54,807 nt of DNA, from assembly GCA_003248755.1 (NCBI GenBank), contig QFQW01000016.1:1-54807 (forward strand). Direction: 5' to 3'. The notes under the pieces are model-generated. The model was not told the origin of the DNA and ran no database searches. It saw only the letters and a list, made by a program, of their open reading frames with translations. Numbering within the stretch: the first letter of the stretch is position 1; the number at the start of each line of letters is the position of its first letter. Below are positions 8,056 to 16,319 of this stretch, piece by piece. This DNA comes from Chryseobacterium sp. GTDB taxonomy: Bacteria > Bacteroidota > Bacteroidia > Flavobacteriales > Weeksellaceae. Made by a program: the position numbers and the translations under genes.

Positions 8056-8704
8056 TTCCTTTATTTTTTAATGATTTTTTTAAATTCGTTTTCTCTTTTT
8101 TTTCAATTACTTTTTCAATTACGTCTATAATTGCATCCATATCAAAATAAGCTTGCTGCATCGTCCAAAAATGTTCTTCTTTTCCTTTTATAATAAATAT
8201 TGATTCACCAACTTCAATAGAAGTGTCATTAAAAGGTGTTTTAAACTTCATTGCAGCAGGCGTAGGCTCTCTTTGAAGAAGGCTGAAAGCCATTTCAATT
8301 GTATCAACCTCATTAAAAAAATGATCTGAATTAGACAGTTTGGGCTTTGACTCAATTTCCAATACAACGCCATCTTCGAATCCTACAATTTTAATTCTTT
8401 GTCCAACATTAGGTTCCAGAAAACTAGAGCTAATATTTCTATAAACATTAATATAATCTTGGATTTTTTCTTGAAGAGCAGTGTCCATTGTTTTTTCTTC
8501 CTTCACCATTTTGGAAAGTTTATCAATATTACCAATAAGTAAGAAAGAAGCTACAGAAGCTAAGGCTGGAAGATTTATATAAGATTTTAAATCTTCTACC
8601 CCAACAACGACTGCTTTCTTATGATCTATCAAAGCAGAAATGGGTTCTGAAAATTGTTCAGAATTTTCCATCCCTTTTCTATCCGTGTTTTGATTATCTC
8701 CCAT
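8039..8704 (-). CDS. Hypothetical protein, partner of the coiled-coil membrane protein
   Basis: A 221-residue protein I do not recognise. An N-terminal polar tail (1-30) is followed by a short hydrophobic helix (LPALASVASFLLIGNIDKL, about 45-63), a mixed alpha/beta middle and a Lys-rich C-terminal helix (EKVIEKKEKTNLKK). A second ATG at codon 12 could be the start. It is the first gene of a two-gene minus-strand operon with the downstream coiled-coil membrane protein (17-base overlap). Base composition is AT-rich, unlike the relaxase block. Confidence 0.55.
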   Translation of the reverse strand: MGDNQNTDRKGMENSEQFSEPISALIDHKKAVVVGVEDLKSYINLPALASVASFLLIGNIDKLSKMVKEEKTMDTALQEKIQDYINVYRNISSSFLEPNVGQRIKIVGFEDGVVLEIESKPKLSNSDHFFNEVDTIEMAFSLLQREPTPAAMKFKTPFNDTSIEVGESIFIIKGKEEHFWTMQQAYFDMDAIIDVIEKVIEKKEKTNLKKSLKNKGNERTS

Positions 8705-8870
8705 ATATCAATCATATTATTAATATGTCAATAAAAATAAATAATATTTTTAAATAAATTAATTTATAGCAATTAAATTACAATTATATATACAATTTAG
8801 TTATAATAATTTCATTCACAAAAATATTATTTCTTTTAAACAATTCTTTGTATCCGCATATCTTAAAATA

Positions 8871-8901
8871 AAAAAGCTACTCAAGAAAAAAGTAGCTTTT
8901 T
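8871..8901 (-). terminator. Terminator of the 8910-10128 operon
   Basis: Eleven-base-pair stem AAAAAGCTACT (8871-8881) with AGTAGCTTTTT (8891-8901). It lies just past the stop at 8910 when read leftward. Confidence 0.85.
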
Positions 8902-8909
8902 ATAACTTA

Positions 8910-9257
8910 CTAAAGAGCCAACACTATTAGCACACGCCCCACAAGATTAATAACCTCAGTGGCAAGATTGATGATTTCATTAATGTTATTAAGTTGCTTA
9001 ACGCTTTTAGTTAGTTCATCTGCTTCTGTTTTGGCGGCTGATATGAGTTGTGTATACAAATGATGGTTCTCGTCAAGCTGTCTTTGTAAGATTTCATAGT
9101 ATGCATCTCGAAGCGTATCATATTCTTGTTCAATTTTTTGAACAGCATCTTGCCCACCACTTTGAAAAGCCTCTTGCAAAAGCTGACTTCTCTTTGCATT
9201 AAATTGACTGATTGCAGTTGAGAGCGATTTTTTTAATTCTAATTCTGTTACTGGCAT
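8910..9257 (-). CDS. Small coiled-coil protein with hydrophobic C-terminus, unrecognised
   Basis: A 115-residue protein, almost entirely helical. Heptad-like charged segments run from residue 5 to 90 (KRSQLLQEAFQ, VQKIEQEYDTLRDAYYEILQRQ), and the last 20 residues are hydrophobic (EVINLVGRVLIVLAL), which may insert into or touch a membrane. It starts one base after the stop of the upstream lipoprotein gene, so they are made together. No known family is recognised. The short, tightly coupled design suggests a direct partner of the lipoprotein. Confidence 0.55.
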   Translation of the reverse strand: MPVTELELKKSLSTAISQFNAKRSQLLQEAFQSGGQDAVQKIEQEYDTLRDAYYEILQRQLDENHHLYTQLISAAKTEADELTKSVKQLNNINEIINLATEVINLVGRVLIVLAL

Positions 9258-9258
9258 A

Positions 9259-10128
9259 TTAATTTTCTTTTAAAAGTTCTTCGATTTTGTTTATAGATGA
9301 TATAACTATAGAAACATCTGTTTTTTGTTTAGCAATTTCTGAATGAACCCTAGATAATTCTTCAAGCGCTTTCCCAAAATCATTTAATTGTTTTTTTATG
9401 TCGTCTCTCTGTTTAGCTATCTCATCCCTGTTTCTTAATCTATACATTAAGATAATGATCGCTTCATCACTGTAGGGTTCTTTATTATCTTGAGATATTT
9501 TTTTTGCATCGTATCGTTTTGAAACCACCGTGTTTAATTCCTCGGAGTAATCATTATAAATTCTGTCAATATATTCATTCCAAGTTGGCTTATCAGCATT
9601 CCACAAGGCTAAATATGCCTGAGATAGCCCGTATAGAATTTCATTATGTTTCTTAATTTGTTTAGCTTGAATTGCTTCGGTAATCAATTTGGCAACACTA
9701 GGCAGCTTTTCCGAAACTGTAGATGATAAGTCAGGCAGCTTGTCTATAGAATTATAGCTGTCTTGAAGTGCATTTACGGCTTCTTGTGTTTTGTCTGAAT
9801 ACTTATTGTCGGTCAACAAAGCGAATGCTTTATATACTTTTAATAAACTTTTGTAAGCATTTATTCTGGGCTCCAATTGTATTGAAAAGTCTCTAGAATC
9901 AGTATTCGGCAGATTCATTGTCTCAGGTTTTGGATTAGTAAGTACTTTTACTTTGTCTTGCTGAGACTTATCAATATCTCTTTGATTAGATAAGGTCGAA
10001 TAAACATCTATCGCTTTTTGCGATACATCCACCCCTTCCGTGGAAGCCTTTCCTCCTAATTCAATAATTTTTGAAGACGCACAGGAAGTAAGGATCAAGA
10101 TTAAAATAAGAAAAATTTTATTTTTCAT
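9259..10128 (-). CDS. Coiled-coil lipoprotein, unrecognised
   Basis: A 289-residue protein with a lipoprotein signal (MKNKIFLILILILTSC; lipobox LTSC, Cys at 16). The mature chain is highly charged and helical, with a long coiled coil at about residues 230-289 (RDDIKKQLNDFGKALEELSR). It is first in a two-gene operon with the small coiled-coil protein. I do not recognise the family. It should be anchored in the inner or outer membrane facing the periplasm or the surface. Possible roles include surface exclusion or phage or contact defence, but nothing in the sequence decides this. Confidence 0.6.
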   Translation of the reverse strand: MKNKIFLILILILTSCASSKIIELGGKASTEGVDVSQKAIDVYSTLSNQRDIDKSQQDKVKVLTNPKPETMNLPNTDSRDFSIQLEPRINAYKSLLKVYKAFALLTDNKYSDKTQEAVNALQDSYNSIDKLPDLSSTVSEKLPSVAKLITEAIQAKQIKKHNEILYGLSQAYLALWNADKPTWNEYIDRIYNDYSEELNTVVSKRYDAKKISQDNKEPYSDEAIIILMYRLRNRDEIAKQRDDIKKQLNDFGKALEELSRVHSEIAKQKTDVSIVISSINKIEELLKEN

Positions 10129-10329
10129 GAGTTAGAAATTTTGTTTTTTGCCTACTCTATATTCTCTTTTCGGCATCCGAGGGTTATACTATTTTCAAAT
10201 TTTATTACAATATTTCCGACGTCTTAATCTTCCGACCTCATTTAGTAAAAATACTCAAAATATTAAAAGTCAGAAAATTACACACAACTATTTTATTGCT
10301 TAGAATTATTATCATTTCATTTTTTTTAT

Positions 10330-10698
10330 TTAAATAGCGTAGATTATAATCTCAAATACAAAACTTTCATTTTCACTATTTAAATCCTTATATCTTTTAT
10401 CCGCGCATATAACTTGCCTCGGAATCTGGTTCTGAAACTGCTCATACAGCAAGAGCAGGTTTTGCCCTTTCAGCGAGACCGAAGCCACACCACGAAATGT
10501 AAGAACAATCTCATTCTTTTCCGGATTAAACTCACATCGCACCAGATCCGCATAACAAAAAAATTCCCTTTTCCCATCGAGCATTACAAACGACACATAA
10601 CGGATCGTTCCGCCTTTGGGATAATCCTTCGCGGAATCTCCGTCCTGCTGTCCGGCTTGCGCCGCACGCTTGCGATCAAATTTCTCTGTCAGGCTCAT
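10330..10698 (-). CDS. Hypothetical protein overlapping the relaxase gene end
   Basis: A 122-residue soluble protein whose start overlaps the last 23 bases of the relaxase gene, so it is translationally coupled to it. The N-terminus is basic (EKFDRKRAAQAGQQDG); the middle reads like a small beta-rich fold (IRYVSFVMLDGKREFFCYADL, then EIVLTFRGVASVSLKG). The last 20 codons are AT-rich, whereas the rest matches the GC-rich relaxase. Position suggests an accessory of transfer or relaxosome function; family unknown. Confidence 0.6.
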   Translation of the reverse strand: MSLTEKFDRKRAAQAGQQDGDSAKDYPKGGTIRYVSFVMLDGKREFFCYADLVRCEFNPEKNEIVLTFRGVASVSLKGQNLLLLYEQFQNQIPRQVICADKRYKDLNSENESFVFEIIIYAI

Positions 10699-13357
10699 GA
10701 TGTTTATGTTTTGGGGTTATAGAATAATCGGGAGCAATCTCTCTTTGACGGTTCCGACTGCTGTCGAGTTCGAGCGCAGATCTGCGCTCTCCTAAATGCT
10801 GAACCTCAGCCAGCAATTCTTCCTTATTATCCGTATAAAGATGCGCTTTTTGCTTTCCGCGCGAGACAGAGACATAAAACTGTTTCGCATCTGTAGCAAC
10901 AAAGGTTGCGGAAGGTTGATAGATAAAGACTTCATCCACAGTCTTGCCTTGCGAGGCGTGGGACGTGATGCAATGGGCATAGCGAATGCTGCCAAACTCT
11001 TTATCCAATCTATAAACGGATTGGCTGTTTTCATTGATGAGTTCGAATGCACCGTCTTTTGTAACTTTAGTCACAGTGAGCATCGTGCCGTTATCCAACC
11101 GCTTCCCCATTTTGTCTGTGCTGCCGTCTGTAATCATCACACGATCACCCTTGGCAATTGTCATTTCCTGACGCTCATAGACACTGTAATGCTGGCATTT
11201 GCTGATCGGAATTGGCTTGCTGTCCTCAGATATATTTTTAAGAAACACATCCTTATCCTTGATCTCCACCGACCAAAGACTACCCCTTGGAAAGCCTGAT
11301 ACATTTTGATGGAACTTAACAATCTGCCCGTTTTCGTAATTTCGGGGATCGGCTTTTTCTGCATCGGTCAGGTTCAGGTTTTTAAGTTTAAGGACATCGA
11401 TTTCCTTTTTTCCGAGCATATCGCTTTCTTTCATGCGATCTCTGATTAGTTGTGTCACGTCATTCGCCTGGGCGTGGGTCGGACACACGACTAATGCCGA
11501 TTTGCCGCTTTTAATGACCTCTAAATAACCATCTGCCAGTTGCGCCGCCGCTTCCGCCTGTTCCACTGTCTTGATAAAGCCAAGCTGATCCAGCTTGTTA
11601 AATCCGGCAATCATATTTCCGTCCGAAAGATCCTTGACCGCGCTTTTATATTCTTCATTCTGCTGTCGGTAGATTTTGCTTACCTCGGCAGTCGGAATAC
11701 GGGCGAATTTGTTTAGCACGCGCAAGGCATCGCCACGTACCACACTGGCATGCTGGCGAGTATCGCCGCCAAGGACAAGCTGGGCATCTAGCTTGGTTGC
11801 CAGTTCCAGAAGTGCCGTCATATCTTTTGTGCCGAGCAATCCGGCTTCATCCACCCATAGGACTTGCCCTTTTAATCGTTCCTGCATTTTTTCGTCTACA
11901 AGAAGACGGGCGACAGTCTCGGCGGTATCAATCCCCTCTTCCTCTTTCAATACGCCACGCGAGGCTTGCGCCGAAGGTGCAACAACAATGACGGATTTTC
12001 CGACATCCTCAATCTTGTTGATTGCTTCTTTGAGCAGGGTTGTCTTTCCAGTACCAGCAGCACCGCGGATGATCGATACCCTGTTGCTTGTGGTCAGGAT
12101 ATGGGCAACCGCCTTGCCCTGCTGCCCTGACAGTTTCAGCTCTGGGACGGTGTCATAAAGCGTCTTGATTTTGCCCTTGCCTTGCATGGCGAGTTCAACC
12201 ATGCGCTTTTCCTCGCCCAACACTTCTTTTGTCGTACACATCCGGCGAGAACCCTCATCGACATGGATCAAATTCTGGTCAGCATCAAATGCCTTTTTTA
12301 TATCTGTAATGCTGGCATCTGTACCTATGCTATGCCGCATCGCCGTTTCCAGCATTTTGCGATCAGCCACCACCGAAGCCCGTTCAAAATGATGCGAAAC
12401 GGCGTGTTCAAGGCAGTGCGAAGCTGTTAGGGGTAAACGGGCAATGCTTGGGGCAAAGCGCACAGCATCGGTGCTTTTACCCTCATCCCCTAAGGCATTG
12501 ATCTGTTCTCGCCACTCTGCCCTAAGTACAGCCATATCACGCCCTTTTTGCTTGGTGGCGCGTGTCCTTGCCCCCAACTGGTCGAGTTCCTTGGCATTGT
12601 TGATACCTTTTTCCTTAGCAATGCGCCCGATCTGGTCGGTGCGTTTGGAAAACAGGTCGATAACCTTTTGCGGCACGGCTTCGATCTCGAAAGACTGATC
12701 CGTTTTTCGGATGCCATAACCAAGTTCTGTTAGCTTGTCGGCTAATGTCTTGTGAAACATTGCCTGATAATAAGGCATGTCCCGTTTGATATCCCGAAAC
12801 TCTCCCGCCTTGGTGCGCTGTTCGGTTTCGTCCCAAGTGGCATTAAAAACAAAGCAATGGCTGTGCAAATGAGGATCAGGCACTTGTCCCTGCACAGGTC
12901 GCGCCGTCTGGTGTACAAAATGCGCCCAGACCAGCTCTCCCGTACTGCGCTCGCTTTGCTGGTTATTCATCCGTACCCGTGTTTTGGCATCGGCTTCGAT
13001 CTCGGACATGACAAACGACACGCTGTCCCTGAATGCATCGAGGATATGAGTGTCCGGGGCAAAGGCATGCAGCAACGATACGGATTTAGGGCAATGGAAA
13101 TTGATGTCATAGCCCACCTTCCGGTTATCCTTGGTGCGTGGTGTCAGGGGCGCAGTCGTGCAGGGCTGGCGGTTCTCGCAGAGATCGATAAAGGCGGCTT
13201 CCATGTCGATCCCCGACAGGTTCAAACGTGCCGCCATTTTGCCCTGCCAGAAGCCGGGCAATTCCTGATCGCTCATGTAGTAATCGGACTTGACCAGCGC
13301 ATCCTTGAAATACGCTGACGCATGCTTTGCCGATTGTGTTTGAAACATCCGTATCAT
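10676..13357 (-). CDS. MobF (TrwC/TraI) family conjugative relaxase-helicase
   Basis: An 893-residue protein that should nick one strand at oriT, stay bound to its 5' end and unwind the DNA for transfer. The relaxase domain (1-300) has the paired tyrosines Tyr26-Tyr27 (SDYYMSD), the NFHCPKSVSLL strand and the histidine triad His163/165/167 (DPHLHSHC). The RecD-like helicase has Walker A GAAGTGKT (432-439), Walker B WVDEA (501-505), motif III GGDTRQ, motif IV-like KIYRQ, SHASQGKT and FYVSVSRGK. Length is near TrwC (966) and far below TraI of F (1756). ATGs at 13357 and 13348 are both possible. GC content is well above the chromosome. The candidate oriT lies just upstream. A related toxin-free role is unlikely given complete motifs. 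Confidence 0.93.
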   Translation of the reverse strand: MIRMFQTQSAKHASAYFKDALVKSDYYMSDQELPGFWQGKMAARLNLSGIDMEAAFIDLCENRQPCTTAPLTPRTKDNRKVGYDINFHCPKSVSLLHAFAPDTHILDAFRDSVSFVMSEIEADAKTRVRMNNQQSERSTGELVWAHFVHQTARPVQGQVPDPHLHSHCFVFNATWDETEQRTKAGEFRDIKRDMPYYQAMFHKTLADKLTELGYGIRKTDQSFEIEAVPQKVIDLFSKRTDQIGRIAKEKGINNAKELDQLGARTRATKQKGRDMAVLRAEWREQINALGDEGKSTDAVRFAPSIARLPLTASHCLEHAVSHHFERASVVADRKMLETAMRHSIGTDASITDIKKAFDADQNLIHVDEGSRRMCTTKEVLGEEKRMVELAMQGKGKIKTLYDTVPELKLSGQQGKAVAHILTTSNRVSIIRGAAGTGKTTLLKEAINKIEDVGKSVIVVAPSAQASRGVLKEEEGIDTAETVARLLVDEKMQERLKGQVLWVDEAGLLGTKDMTALLELATKLDAQLVLGGDTRQHASVVRGDALRVLNKFARIPTAEVSKIYRQQNEEYKSAVKDLSDGNMIAGFNKLDQLGFIKTVEQAEAAAQLADGYLEVIKSGKSALVVCPTHAQANDVTQLIRDRMKESDMLGKKEIDVLKLKNLNLTDAEKADPRNYENGQIVKFHQNVSGFPRGSLWSVEIKDKDVFLKNISEDSKPIPISKCQHYSVYERQEMTIAKGDRVMITDGSTDKMGKRLDNGTMLTVTKVTKDGAFELINENSQSVYRLDKEFGSIRYAHCITSHASQGKTVDEVFIYQPSATFVATDAKQFYVSVSRGKQKAHLYTDNKEELLAEVQHLGERRSALELDSSRNRQREIAPDYSITPKHKHHEPDREI

Positions 13358-13471
13358 AAGTAAAGCTTAACACGGGTTTTACGGAAAACGGTTTCTCACC
13401 TGTTTTCGAGTATGATAAATAACGCTTGGAAAACGTATCCTCACAAGCCGAACTTTGCCCCAAGCTCGTCT

Positions 13472-13563
13472 TATCCCTGCCCTAAGCAGTGCCATTGACC
13501 TCTATCCTAATGCCCTAACAGTGCTAAAAAGAGTATCAGACATCTCCTCTAAGCAGTGCTTAG
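13472..13563. repeat. Candidate oriT: three iterons with a terminal inverted repeat
   Basis: The 210-base gap between the relaxase and membrane-protein genes holds three copies of a CTAAGCAGTGC-type repeat at 13482-13492, 13515-13524 (one base shorter) and 13549-13559, about 33-34 bases apart, or three helical turns. Each is preceded by a TATC (13472, 13503, 13534). The third copy is extended to the inverted repeat CTAAGC-AGT-GCTTAG (13549-13563). Iterons and an inverted repeat beside a MobF relaxase gene are the expected look of oriT. The nick site itself cannot be named. Confidence 0.55.
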
Positions 13564-13569
13564 AGTGTT

Positions 13570-14415
13570 TCAGGTTGCGACAAGAACGTCCTCATCATCC
13601 GTCATGATCGACGGCAAAAGAGCGCGGCGGTATTCTTCGCTTTCAGGTCTGCGCCCTCTGAATTCAAAGCCGCGTGTGTCGTCGGCATCTACGCCATCGA
13701 CGAAGCTTTTTTCCATTTCCTGATTGCTAATCATTTCATCAATCCTGTCCATCACGAAATTATCGCCAGCTTCATAAGCCGAGATATAGCTCATGCTGTA
13801 AAAGATACTGCATATAAACAGCAACCAGCCAACATATTGATGGAACAGGATCAGCACAAAGCCAATCGCCATGAAAAAGAGCGGCTCGACAATACACTCG
13901 CGGAAACGGGAATCTTCCGTTTTGAAGAACGGGATTTTTAGCATATAGCTTTGCAATGCGCCGCCATACAGACTGAATTTCTGAAAATCGAATACGGACG
14001 GCTCGCGCTTCTGGTCTAAATGGTGTTTTATGCTTAACAACAGGAAGGCTGCCAGAAAGAGATACCAGCCTGTATAGCCAGCCCATAAAGACGGTTCAGC
14101 GTGTGGCGTAGGCGTAGTCATATAGGGTTCTTCTCCTATTGTTTCATCGTTCCATGCGCTCCCTATCGATGTCGCTGCCAAAACAGCTCCTACTTTGCGT
14201 TGCAGGAAGACCAGCAGGAAAGGCAGGAGGCCGAATTCGACCGTCAGGATCACAGCCGCCGACAGCTTGAAATAACGCTCTCCAAAACTCTTACGGATAA
14301 AGACTTCCAACAGCAGGCGTGCGCCGGATGCGAAAAAAGTGAACAGTGACAGGAAAAATTTCTTGATCGTGTTTTCCCGTCTCATGATTGAGCGGTAATA
14401 AAGGTTTTTTTTCAT
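13570..14415 (-). CDS. Polytopic membrane protein paired with the coupling ATPase
   Basis: A 281-residue protein with about four to five hydrophobic segments (about 18-40, 50-73, 112-132, 178-200, 202-222) and a long charged cytoplasmic tail (223-281, DRIDEMISNQEMEKSF and DDTRGFEFRGRRPE). It follows the coupling ATPase gene by 10 bases on the same strand. Because that ATPase lacks the usual N-terminal membrane helices of VirD4/TraG proteins, this protein may be its membrane anchor. The residue ranges are estimates from hydrophobicity by eye. Family not named with confidence. Confidence 0.65.
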   Translation of the reverse strand: MKKNLYYRSIMRRENTIKKFFLSLFTFFASGARLLLEVFIRKSFGERYFKLSAAVILTVEFGLLPFLLVFLQRKVGAVLAATSIGSAWNDETIGEEPYMTTPTPHAEPSLWAGYTGWYLFLAAFLLLSIKHHLDQKREPSVFDFQKFSLYGGALQSYMLKIPFFKTEDSRFRECIVEPLFFMAIGFVLILFHQYVGWLLFICSIFYSMSYISAYEAGDNFVMDRIDEMISNQEMEKSFVDGVDADDTRGFEFRGRRPESEEYRRALLPSIMTDDEDVLVAT

Positions 14416-14425
14416 GGATATGGTT

Positions 14426-15937
14426 TTAAAGGTTATGTGCGAGTGACAATTGATATTCCTGATTGAAAGAGACTTTTGAATAATTCAGACCATCTTTGAT
14501 AGGGTTACCCTGAACATGGATAAAGGCTTCGACAATATTCTTATTGGAAATTGTCCCGGTTTTAAGCCTGACAAATTCTTCCGGTCGCACGGCACAATCG
14601 ATTTTAAGACTTCGGTTCGTGCCGGAACTCATTCCTCCTGCAAATGAAGAGGATTTAGAATTTTCGATATATTCGATATCGCCGATCAGGTCGGAAGCGT
14701 ATTTATTCGTGTCCACATCGGCATTGGCATGGAATATCTTGGTCGCCAGCGTGCCGAGAAAGCTTTTAACCTTGTATTCAAACTTGCCGCCGCCCATATT
14801 GGCGTAGTAATTCGGCATATTTTGCGAGATATAGACCGTGGCAATCCGGCTACTGCGTGCCGTCGCCTGATAATCGGCATCATATTCGTGCAGAAAATTC
14901 TGCGCCTCGTCCGCCCACAGGAAGACAGGGCAACCATATTGAGCGTCTTTGCGCTTTTCCATCGCTCTCTGCCAGATATATTTGAACATAATCTGACAAT
15001 CCCGACCGACCTTATGATGGGTCTTGACAGGCAGATTAATCAATATGATTTTGCCGTTCAGGCAATCATCGGGCGTGATATTGCTCTCATTCTTGCAAAA
15101 CAGCGAATAGACAGGTTCACGCAAGAGCCTGAACAGGAAGCCCGAACAGGAAAAATCGATGATAGAACGGGTTTTTTCGTTGAGTTCCGCATAAGTTTCA
15201 ACAAAGAAGGTGTCGATTTCTTTCATCAACCTGGCTTCGGGTACGCCATCGCATATAAAATCTTCTTTATTATTTGCACTTTCGGGAAAAGGATAGCCAG
15301 TCGTTTCTTGCTGGCGAAGCCACGCAAGAGTCTTTTGTGCAGCATTTTTCTGCGCCAGTAGATACGCCCGCATGAACGCATCTCCCTTGTTATCATCCTG
15401 TGGGTAGATTGTTTCTGATGTTGGCAGGGTTTGAACAATCTCATACATATCCTTGAATGTGACACGCCCATACGCCAACTTGCAAAGATCGATCACATTA
15501 AAAAGAAGCATATCGAGCGCATGATCCCAAAACGGGTCATTGCTTTTGCCACCGGATTTTTCCTCACTGGCATTCATCACAGTTTTAAGAACCTGAACGA
15601 CATTATCGGTTATACCGCCGTCCCGGCTTTCATAGTCGAGAACGTTGAAGACATATTTGCCATGGGGTTCGATGACGACAAGATCGTCCGACCTTCCAGC
15701 AACAGCGCAATAATGTTCCCAAAGCTCCTTTTCGTCGGGCTTGACCGTCAGCACAAGACCGCCGAAGCCATGCGACAGGTATTTAAGTGCCAGCATACGT
15801 CCCGAGCCTGATGTCTTCCCAGAACCAATGCCGCCGAAAATCTGCACGCCCTCGACCGCATTCCTCGCCGTCCACATGCCGCCTGTATTGTTATTTGCAA
15901 AAGAAATCAGGGGCGTATCAAGGTTGAATTCTTTCAT
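14426..15937 (-). CDS. VirD4/TraG-type conjugative coupling ATPase without membrane domain
   Basis: A 503-residue P-loop ATPase that should link the relaxosome to a secretion channel. Walker A GGIGSGKT is at 35-42 and Walker B VFLWADEAQ at 338-346, followed by a sensor-like segment (ARSSRIATVYISQN). TraM-recognition/TrwB-like features include the NLPVKTHHKVGRD stretch. The protein starts almost at the P-loop, so the two transmembrane helices normal at the N-terminus of type IV coupling proteins are missing. The next gene encodes a membrane protein that may replace them. It lies in a GC-rich block with the relaxase. Confidence 0.88.
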   Translation of the reverse strand: MKEFNLDTPLISFANNNTGGMWTARNAVEGVQIFGGIGSGKTSGSGRMLALKYLSHGFGGLVLTVKPDEKELWEHYCAVAGRSDDLVVIEPHGKYVFNVLDYESRDGGITDNVVQVLKTVMNASEEKSGGKSNDPFWDHALDMLLFNVIDLCKLAYGRVTFKDMYEIVQTLPTSETIYPQDDNKGDAFMRAYLLAQKNAAQKTLAWLRQQETTGYPFPESANNKEDFICDGVPEARLMKEIDTFFVETYAELNEKTRSIIDFSCSGFLFRLLREPVYSLFCKNESNITPDDCLNGKIILINLPVKTHHKVGRDCQIMFKYIWQRAMEKRKDAQYGCPVFLWADEAQNFLHEYDADYQATARSSRIATVYISQNMPNYYANMGGGKFEYKVKSFLGTLATKIFHANADVDTNKYASDLIGDIEYIENSKSSSFAGGMSSGTNRSLKIDCAVRPEEFVRLKTGTISNKNIVEAFIHVQGNPIKDGLNYSKVSFNQEYQLSLAHNL

Positions 15938-15960
15938 GGTTAAAAGTTTTTTAAGATTGG

Positions 15961-16248
15961 TTATTTTTCCGGCTCGCGGTATTTGTCCTTTTCAGGGTGG
16001 CGCGTCTTGTCATTAAAAGCTGTTTTCAATCTGTCGGGTTGCAGCCAGTCCGGCAAGCGTGAATTGTCTAATTCTTTTTGTCCTTTAATAACATCTGCGT
16101 ATCCTTGTCTAATTCCTTCCAGAATAGGATCATTAGATTTAATTGCCATTATTTTTTGGATGAAGTCAGGTTCAAGATTGTAGAGATAATGAGTTTTATC
16201 TTTTCCTAACTTATAATCTGGTTGCTCATGTAATTCATTTTCTGACAT
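15961..16248 (-). CDS. Small soluble protein, paralogue of 16682-16981 product
   Basis: A 95-residue protein read from ATG 16248 (MSENEL). The frame is open upstream to 16326, but the extension would run through the intergenic palindrome, and MSEN matches the start of its paralogue (MSEQ). Shared pattern: YKxG near the start, PxLEGIRxG in the middle, then a LPDWL or LPDFL motif, a R-L-x-T-x-FNDK motif and a charged tail. It is located 23 bases before the coupling ATPase gene on the same strand and is probably co-transcribed. Function unknown; an accessory mobilisation role is inferred from position. Confidence 0.65.
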   Translation of the reverse strand: MSENELHEQPDYKLGKDKTHYLYNLEPDFIQKIMAIKSNDPILEGIRQGYADVIKGQKELDNSRLPDWLQPDRLKTAFNDKTRHPEKDKYREPEK

Positions 16249-16286
16249 GGTAGGTATTATTAATTTCTGATTTTCTATGAATATGA

Positions 16287-16312
16287 TATAATTTCCTTCA
16301 TCAATGAAGGAG
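16287..16312 (+). promoter_or_regulatory. TATAAT, palindrome and Shine-Dalgarno between divergent genes
   Basis: TATAAT (16287-16292) is a perfect sigma-70-type -10. TCCTTCAT-CA-ATGAAGGA (16294-16311) is a perfect 8+2+8 palindrome. AAGGAG (16307-16312) lies 7 bases before the ATG at 16320 and falls inside the right arm, so the hairpin would hide the ribosome binding site. A DNA operator is the alternative reading. Confidence 0.5.
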
Positions 16313-16319
16313 TTAAGAA

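Noticed and set aside
12752..13318. Long plus-strand ORF opposite the relaxase gene
   Set aside because: It mirrors the GC-rich relaxase codons, has no family-like sequence and no start signal; the minus-strand protein has complete relaxase and helicase motifs.
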